Shown: positions 33,371 to 39,272 of the stretch, one piece after another
Numbering within the stretch: the stretch's first letter is position 1
How the letters are laid out: every line of letters begins with the position of its first letter
NCBI RefSeq assembly: GCF_004348535.1
Contig: NZ_SMJX01000047.1
Span: 1-39,272 of the forward strand
Length of the DNA: 39,272 nt
Reading direction: 5' to 3'
Origin: Actinomadura sp. KC216
GTDB taxonomy: Bacteria; Actinomycetota; Actinomycetes; Streptosporangiales; Streptosporangiaceae
The notes under the pieces: model-generated
Told to the model about the DNA's origin: nothing
The model's input: only the letters and a program-made list of their open reading frames with translations
Databases searched by the model: none
Program-made: the position numbers and the translations under genes

Positions 33371-33775
33371 ATGACGACGAGCCTGTCGAAACCAGCGGCG
33401 TCCGACGACTCCGGGCCGGGCCCGGCCGGGACGCGGCGCGGACGCGCCGGGCTGGTCGTCATCGGCGTCGTGACGGCGCTGGCGGCGGGCGGCTTCGGGA
33501 TCATCGCCGCCTACGCTGGGCAGACGCCGGGCATCGTCGCGCAGACGGTCACCTATGACATCGCCGACACCGGCGTCGAGATCAACTATTCGGTGGCCAA
33601 GGGGAAGGGCGACGAGGTGCGGTGCACCGTCGACGCCTTCGACGAGAAGTTCGCGGTGCTCGCCGAGCAGGAGGTCACCGTGCCCGCCGGAACGTCCAGC
33701 GTGGACGGGACGGCGACGCTCCAGACCCCGCGCCGGGCCACCGGGGCGAGGATCCACGGTTGCCGGGCCGTCTGA
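33371..33775 (+). CDS. DUF4307 domain membrane protein
   Basis: 134 aa, ATG 33371. A short basic N-terminus (TRRGRAG) is followed by one membrane helix (about 26-48, GLVVIGVVTALAAGGFGIIAAYA) and an extracytoplasmic beta-rich domain (about 55-130) with VTYDIADTGVEINYSVAKG, VRCTVDAFDEKFAVLAEQEV and a C-terminal IHGCRAV; the two Cys (about 84 and 131) may pair. This is the DUF4307 family, found beside mca in most actinobacteria (Rv1081c in M. tuberculosis). Function unknown. Divergent from mca and upstream of greA on the same strand, but the 209-bp gap suggests greA has its own promoter. Confidence 0.9.
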   Translation: MTTSLSKPAASDDSGPGPAGTRRGRAGLVVIGVVTALAAGGFGIIAAYAGQTPGIVAQTVTYDIADTGVEINYSVAKGKGDEVRCTVDAFDEKFAVLAEQEVTVPAGTSSVDGTATLQTPRRATGARIHGCRAV

Positions 33776-33984
33776 CGGCCCGGACCTCTTTCGTCCCCGC
33801 CGGGACGCCCCTACACCCGGTAAAGGACGAAACACGATTGGCGGATTGCAGGCACCGTGTTCAGGGAACCTTTACTCGAACACACCGGATAGGCTAGAGG
33901 TTTCACCTGGCCGCACTTCATGTCGATGTGACACCCGCTCCACGGCGGGCGGGCGAGATCGCAACATGTGGATGAGGAGTACCC

Positions 33985-34485
33985 GTGACCGAGACCCGCG
34001 CTGACAACGTCACCTGGCTGACCCAGGAGGCGTACGACCGGCTCAAGAACGAACTTGAGCACCTGTCGGGCCCGGGCCGCATCGAGATCGCGCAGAAGAT
34101 CGAGGCGGCGCGGGAGGAAGGCGACCTGCGCGAGAACGGCGGCTACCACGCGGCCAAGGAGGAACAGGGCAAGATCGAGGGCCGCATCCTCCAGCTCCAG
34201 GGCATCCTGGAGAACGCCCGCGTCGGGGAGGCGCCCCGCACGGAGGGCGTCGTCGGCCCGGGCATGACCGTCACGGTCTCCTTCGAGGGCGACGACGAGG
34301 AGGTCACGTTCCTGCTCGCCTCCCGCGAGGAGGTCGGCGCCCCTATCGACGTGTACTCCCCCAAGTCGCCGCTCGGCGCCGCCATCAACGGCAAGAAGGT
34401 CGGCGACAAGGCCACCTACACCCTGCCGAACGGCCGCGGCATGACCGTCGAGATCCTCGACGCGACCCCCTACGGCGCCGGCTGA
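33985..34485 (+). CDS. greA: Transcription elongation factor GreA
   Basis: 166 aa. Binds the RNA polymerase secondary channel and stimulates cleavage of backtracked RNA. N-terminal coiled coil (about 10-80) with WLTQEAYDRLKNELEHL and the acidic tip EEGDLRENGGYHAAKEEQG; C-terminal FKBP-like domain with SPKSPLGAAINGKKVGD. Length is typical. GTG 33985 has GAGGAG 6 nt upstream. Upstream, TAGGCT (33890-33895) may be a -10 with a weak -35, and GGGAAC (33864-33869) looks like an ECF-type -35; neither is firm. It ends at a strong terminator shared with the Lrp gene. The neighbours DUF4307 and mca match the mycobacterial arrangement. Confidence 0.96.
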   Translation: MTETRADNVTWLTQEAYDRLKNELEHLSGPGRIEIAQKIEAAREEGDLRENGGYHAAKEEQGKIEGRILQLQGILENARVGEAPRTEGVVGPGMTVTVSFEGDDEEVTFLLASREEVGAPIDVYSPKSPLGAAINGKKVGDKATYTLPNGRGMTVEILDATPYGAG

Positions 34486-34527
34486 CCCCCGCGCGCCTTC
34501 ACGAGCTCCCACGCGGCGTGTGACCGA

Positions 34528-34561
34528 TGAGGCCGGGCGATCTCCACCGAGACGCCCGGCC

Positions 34562-34564
<3 letters not shown>
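34528..34564. terminator. Bidirectional terminator between greA and the Lrp gene
   Basis: Perfect 12-bp inverted repeat TGAGGCCGGGCG (34528-34539) and CGCCCGGCCTCA (34553-34564), 13-nt loop. The right arm includes the Lrp stop codon. Confidence 0.75.
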
Positions 34565-36399
<1,835 letters not shown>

Positions 36400-36421
36400 G
36401 ACCAACCACCGCTCGGGGGGT

Positions 36422-36457
36422 CACCGGCTCTGGACGTGGGCGCGTCCAGGGCCGGTG
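36422..36457 (+). terminator. Terminator of hppD
   Basis: A 14-bp stem with single mismatch: CACCGGC (36422-36428) + CTGGACG (36430-36436) pair with CGTCCAG (36443-36449) + GCCGGTG (36451-36457), 6-nt loop. Confidence 0.8.
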
Positions 36458-36470
36458 GCCATATGACGCC

Positions 36471-36478
36471 TGTACAGA
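36471..36478. promoter_or_regulatory. Third TGTACAGA site
   Basis: Exact copy of the 8-mer that is repeated before hppD, here 57 bp upstream of the first RDD gene and just after the hppD terminator; it may extend the same regulator's control to this gene. Confidence 0.35.
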
Positions 36479-36534
36479 CGCCTGTGCATCGGCCTGTTCA
36501 CCGGCAGGCTGTGTTTACCGGCACACTGTGGGCC

Positions 36535-37365
36535 ATGAGTGAACCGCCTGAGAACCCCCGGCCCGCGGGCGGCGACAGGGAGCCCCCTGAACCGCAGGTC
36601 GGCGACGCGCCCGACACCGGCGTCCCCATGAACAAGGAAACCCCCGCCGCGGAGGGCACCGGCGAGCGTCCGCCGCCGTACCAGGGGACGTACGGCGCCC
36701 AGCCCGGCCAGATCCCTCCAGCGCCGCCGGTCGGGCCCGGTCATGCCCCGCCCGTCCCCGGCGCGCCGCCGCAGCCCGCCTATGGCCCTCCCGGTCAGCC
36801 GCCCCCCGGGTACGGCGGAGGCCCGCACGACATGCTGGCGGGACGCGGCGCGCGCCTCGGCGCGGGGATCCTGGACGGCCTGCTCCTCAGCATCGTGGCA
36901 ATGCCCGCCGTCCTGTTCTCCATCCGCTGGGACAAGATGGAGGAGTCCATGGAGTCCGGCGAGCCGATCGTCGACCCGCTGGAGCTCTACAACATCCCGA
37001 GGCTGCTGACCGGTTACGCCATCGCGTTCCTGGTGGGCTTCGCGTACTACACGATCCTGCACGCCAAATGGGGCCAGACGCTCGGGAAGAAGGCGGTCGG
37101 CATCCGGCTGGTGAAGGCGTCCGACCATTCGGCGGTGAGCTGGGGGCAGGTCATGGGCCGGCAGGGTTTCGTCTACGCGATCACGCTCGCGACGGCGTCG
37201 CTCAACCTGCTCACGCCCGCCGCGGGCATCCTCGGGCTCGCCGGCCTGCTCGACACCGCGTGGATCCTGTGGGACCCGCGCAGGCAGGCCCTCCACGACA
37301 AGGTCGCCGGGACGGTGGTGGTGAAGGCGGTGCCGTGGGTGCCGAACCCGTACGCCAAGCAGTGA
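36535..37365 (+). CDS. RDD family membrane protein
   Basis: 276 aa, ATG 36535 (weak ribosome site). A cytoplasmic N-terminus of ~100 aa rich in Pro/Gly/Gln (YQGTYGAQPGQIPPAPP, APPQPAYGPPGQPPPGYG) precedes the RDD domain (about 100-270) with three or four membrane segments: GARLGAGILDGLLLSIVAMP, YAIAFLVGFAYYTILHAKWG, and a third after VSWGQVMGRQ. Family motifs are the R..D pair of the first helix, [18 protein letters not shown] and DPRRQALHDKVAGTVVV. Function of RDD proteins is poorly known; some act as Na+(Li+)/H+ antiporters or transporters. The neighbouring gene is a paralogue with the same domain order. Confidence 0.88.
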   Translation: MSEPPENPRPAGGDREPPEPQVGDAPDTGVPMNKETPAAEGTGERPPPYQGTYGAQPGQIPPAPPVGPGHAPPVPGAPPQPAYGPPGQPPPGYGGGPHDMLAGRGARLGAGILDGLLLSIVAMPAVLFSIRWDKMEESMESGEPIVDPLELYNIPRLLTGYAIAFLVGFAYYTILHAKWGQTLGKKAVGIRLVKASDHSAVSWGQVMGRQGFVYAITLATASLNLLTPAAGILGLAGLLDTAWILWDPRRQALHDKVAGTVVVKAVPWVPNPYAKQ

Positions 37366-37370
37366 GCGCC

Positions 37371-37384
37371 GCCGCCCGGGCGGC
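37371..37384 (+). terminator. Short palindromic hairpin after the first RDD gene
   Basis: GCCGCCCGGGCGGC is a 14-nt palindrome 5 bases after the stop, followed by CCTTTGATC. The loop must take some of the pairs (about 5 bp stem), so it is a modest terminator. GATCAT is repeated just after it at 37390-37395 and 37401-37406 (11-bp period). Confidence 0.4.
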
Positions 37385-37478
37385 CCTTTGATCATTTACC
37401 GATCATCCGCGGGCAAACATTGCGCTGCCCCCGGACGCGGCGAGGTTTGGACGGCGGCGGCACGGCCACCCTGACGGC

Positions 37479-38351
37479 ATGACGCAACCGCCGAACGACC
37501 CCGCGTCCGGGGGAGAGCCGGACGACCGGCAGCCCGGGCGGCAGGAACCCGAACGCCCAGGCCCGTACGGCGGACCGCCCTACGGGCAGCAACCTCCCTA
37601 CGGGCAACAGCCTCCGCAGGGCCAGCAGCCACCGTACGGCCAGCAACCGCCGCAGGGGGAACAACCCCCGTACGGGCAGCAGCCGCCGTACGGACAGCAG
37701 CAGCAGCCTCCGTACGGGGGCCAGCAGCCCTACGGCCAGCCCCAGCCCGGGCAAGACCCATACGGCCAGCAACAGCCCTACGGGCAGCAGCCCTATGGCC
37801 AGCAGCCGTACGGGCAGCAGGGGTACGAGGCCGCGCCCGCCTATGGCGGCGGCATGGGCGGCTATGCGGATCCGGCCGAGGGGCTGGCGAGCCGGTGGGC
37901 GCGGCTGGGCGCCGCCATCGTGGACCTCATCCTCGTCGGGGTCGTGTCGAGCCTGATCTCGCTCCCGTTCGTGGACTGGGACCGCGTGTTCGATCCGGAG
38001 CCGGGTGACTCGTTCTACAGCGGCGGGCAGACGGCGGCGAACGCGATCGGCATCGTGCTCGGGTTCCTTTACTACTGGCTGATGCACGCCAAGTGGGGGC
38101 AGACGCTCGGCAAAATGCTGCTGCGGATCCGCGTCGTCCGCGAGCACGACCGGCAGGCGATCACCACCGGCCAGGCGGTGGGACGTTCGGCGTTCTACAG
38201 CGTGCTGGGCGGCGCCTGCGGGTGCATCGGCTTGATCGACGTCCTGTGGATCCTCTGGGACCCGCGCAAGCAGGCCCTGCACTGCAAGGTCGCGCGTACC
38301 GTCGTCGTCAAGGCCGACCCGCACCTACCCAACCCCTACGCCCGTCGCTGA
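37479..38351 (+). CDS. RDD family membrane protein with YGQQP repeats
   Basis: 290 aa, ATG 37479. Residues 29-117 are a Gln/Pro/Tyr/Gly-rich repeat (PYGQQP and variants, about 14 units), presumed cytoplasmic and disordered. The RDD domain (about 135-285) has membrane segments [39 protein letters not shown] and a Cys-containing third ([20 protein letters not shown]), with family motifs [28 protein letters not shown] and [18 protein letters not shown]. It is a paralogue of the preceding gene. Repeats of this kind can mediate polar localisation or phase separation, but no such role is known here. Substrate unknown. Confidence 0.88.
   Translation: MTQPPNDPASGGEPDDRQPGRQEPERPGPYGGPPYGQQPPYGQQPPQGQQPPYGQQPPQGEQPPYGQQPPYGQQQQPPYGGQQPYGQPQPGQDPYGQQQPYGQQPYGQQPYGQQGYEAAPAYGGGMGGYADPAEGLASRWARLGAAIVDLILVGVVSSLISLPFVDWDRVFDPEPGDSFYSGGQTAANAIGIVLGFLYYWLMHAKWGQTLGKMLLRIRVVREHDRQAITTGQAVGRSAFYSVLGGACGCIGLIDVLWILWDPRKQALHCKVARTVVVKADPHLPNPYARR
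37563..37829 (+). repeat. Coding repeat: YGQQP units
   Basis: Imperfect 12-18 bp units encoding PYGQQ or PQGQQ within the second RDD gene. Synonymous variation (tac/tat, ggg/ggc, cag/caa) between units argues that the peptide, not the DNA, is conserved. Confidence 0.8.
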
Positions 38352-38383
38352 CCCTTGCCCGCCGCCGGCGCCGCATGACCGAG

Positions 38384-38413
38384 TTGCCGGTTAGGGCCCG
38401 GCACGGGCAGGCT
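38384..38413 (+). promoter_or_regulatory. Candidate promoter of the M1 peptidase gene
   Basis: TTGCCG (38384-38389), 18-bp spacer, CAGGCT (38408-38413). The -10 ends 7 nt before GTG 38421, so the mRNA is likely leaderless; no ribosome site exists before GTG or ATG 38427. Confidence 0.45.
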
Positions 38414-38420
38414 GGGCAAC

Positions 38421-39272
38421 GTGCATATGGCCGGAAACTCCCCCAGCTCTCGCCGCGCCGCCGCGCGCGTCGTGTCTCGGAACGCGGGTCGGTCCCGTGA
38501 CACGCGGCGGCTGATCCGCGGCGGTGCGGGGCTGGCCGCGCTCGCCGTCGCGGGGTCGCTGACCACGTCCTGCCAGCTCGCCCCCTTCGAGGACGGCGAC
38601 GACGAGACCGGTCCGCCGCCGGTCCCGGCCGCGACCGGTCCGGCGGGACCGGCGACGGCGGGCGACCAGTACGTGCCGGGCAACGGCAACGGCGGCTACG
38701 ACGTCCAGCACTACGCGCTGAAGCTGAAGGTCACGCCGAACGGGCCGCGGCAGCTGGACGGCACCGCGACGATCACCGCGGTCGCGACCGAGCGGCTCGC
38801 CCGGTTCAACCTCGACCTGACCGGCCTGGAGGTGTCGTCGATCACGGTGAACGGCGCCCCGGCGCGGCAGCAGCGCGACGCGAGCGAGCTGGAGGTCACG
38901 CCCGCGAAGCCGCTGGAGAAGGGCGCGAAGTTCACCACCGTCGTCGCGTACGCGGGGACGCCGGAGCCGGTGTCGGACCCGGTGCTCGGCACCTACGGCT
39001 GGATCCGCACCCCGGACGGCGTGTTCGTGGCGTGCCAGCCGAGCGGCGCGCACACCTGGTTCCCGAGCAACGACCATCCGAGCGACAAGGCCACGTTCGA
39101 CTTCGAGCTCACGGTGCCGCCCGGCCTCACCGCGATCGCCAACGGCGAGCCGGAGACGCCGCCGGCGAGCTCCGGCGGGGCGCCCGGCGACCCCGGCCTG
39201 CCGGGCACGCCGCCCAGCCTGCCCGGCGTGCCGCCCGACTTCCCGAGCGGCCCGCCCACCGAGCCCCCGGGC
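38421..39272 (+). CDS. M1 family metallopeptidase, N-terminal part (3' end outside window)
   Basis: Open from GTG 38421 (or ATG 38427, two codons later) to the window end, 284 codons visible. The frame has no stop here and so is easy to miss. N-terminus is basic with twin Arg, then a hydrophobic stretch LIRGGAGLAALAVAGSLTTSC, a signal peptide with a near-lipobox Cys at about residue 51. After a Pro/Gly-rich linker the N-terminal beta domain of M1 aminopeptidases begins (YDVQHYALKLKVTP, LDGTATITAVAT, FNLDLTGLEVSSITVNG), ending HTWFPSNDHPSDKATFDFEL and VPPGLTAIANGE, a strong M1 signature. The HExxH zinc domain would lie beyond the window. A Gly/Pro insertion starts at about 39150. Confidence 0.88.
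   Translation, partial: MHMAGNSPSSRRAAARVVSRNAGRSRDTRRLIRGGAGLAALAVAGSLTTSCQLAPFEDGDDETGPPPVPAATGPAGPATAGDQYVPGNGNGGYDVQHYALKLKVTPNGPRQLDGTATITAVATERLARFNLDLTGLEVSSITVNGAPARQQRDASELEVTPAKPLEKGAKFTTVVAYAGTPEPVSDPVLGTYGWIRTPDGVFVACQPSGAHTWFPSNDHPSDKATFDFELTVPPGLTAIANGEPETPPASSGGAPGDPGLPGTPPSLPGVPPDFPSGPPTEPPG

Noticed and set aside
37563..37829. Dense short repeats as a possible CRISPR or minisatellite
   Set aside because: Units are in frame, encode PYGQQ-type peptides inside a real gene and have no spacer structure.

Overview
The window is high-GC DNA with GTG/TTG starts, short intergenic gaps and many -10-only, apparently leaderless start sites, which points to an actinomycete. Mycothiol conjugate amidase (mca), an F420/PPOX-type protein, DUF4245, DUF4307 and DUF1707 proteins and a lipid droplet-associated protein narrow it to Actinobacteria. 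Overall style fits a Streptosporangiales/Thermomonosporaceae-like organism (for example Actinomadura), but the genus is inference. No rRNA, tRNA, insertion sequence, prophage or CRISPR array was seen; this is chromosomal core sequence with accessory cassettes.

Layout. 1-4.7 kb: end of a lipid droplet-associated protein gene, xseA-xseB (exonuclease VII), then on the other strand a TetR regulator with a DUF4245 protein, then glpX. 4.7-8.8 kb: DUF1707/LiaF-like protein, an ABC-2 transporter pair, an MFS exporter and a small unknown gene. 8.8-11.4 kb: a divergent MocR-type regulator and EamA transporter. 11.4-15.9 kb: class I fumarase, a membrane Ser/Thr kinase and class II fumarase. 15.9-20.4 kb (minus strand): a lytic transglycosylase with a 450-bp upstream region, a PIN-PhoH ATPase, a cis-prenyltransferase and an unknown protein. 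20.6-24.5 kb: a ribbon-helix-helix-like unknown protein, a DHA2 exporter with its TetR regulator, and an NlpC/P60 hydrolase. 24.8-29.7 kb: a YyaL-type thioredoxin-domain protein, a disulfide-oxidoreductase-like flavoprotein, ribonuclease Z and a PPOX protein. 29.7-34.5 kb: a winged-helix/TPR protein, LtrA, a small membrane protein and mca on the minus strand, facing DUF4307 and greA. 34.5-38.4 kb: Lrp regulator divergent from hydroxyphenylpyruvate dioxygenase, then two RDD membrane proteins. The end holds the start of an M1 metallopeptidase lipoprotein-like gene that runs off the window.

How it fits together. The backbone (greA, DUF4307, mca, small membrane protein, YyaL, cis-prenyltransferase, phoH2, fumarase, glpX, DUF4245, xseB, xseA) keeps, in reverse orientation, the order and relative strands I recall for Mycobacterium tuberculosis Rv1080c-Rv1108c. 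Themes are central carbon metabolism (glpX, two fumarases), cell envelope (prenyl diphosphate synthase, two peptidoglycan hydrolases, LiaF-like protein, RDD proteins), thiol/redox chemistry (mca, YyaL, flavoprotein) and drug or solute export with local regulators. I found no clear new multi-gene system. The most interesting items are a kinase with a RodZ-C (DUF4115)-like outer domain sitting between two unrelated fumarases, a winged-helix/TPR protein that looks like a STAND regulator without its ATPase, repeated TGTACAGA sites around hppD, and the structured region before the transglycosylase gene.
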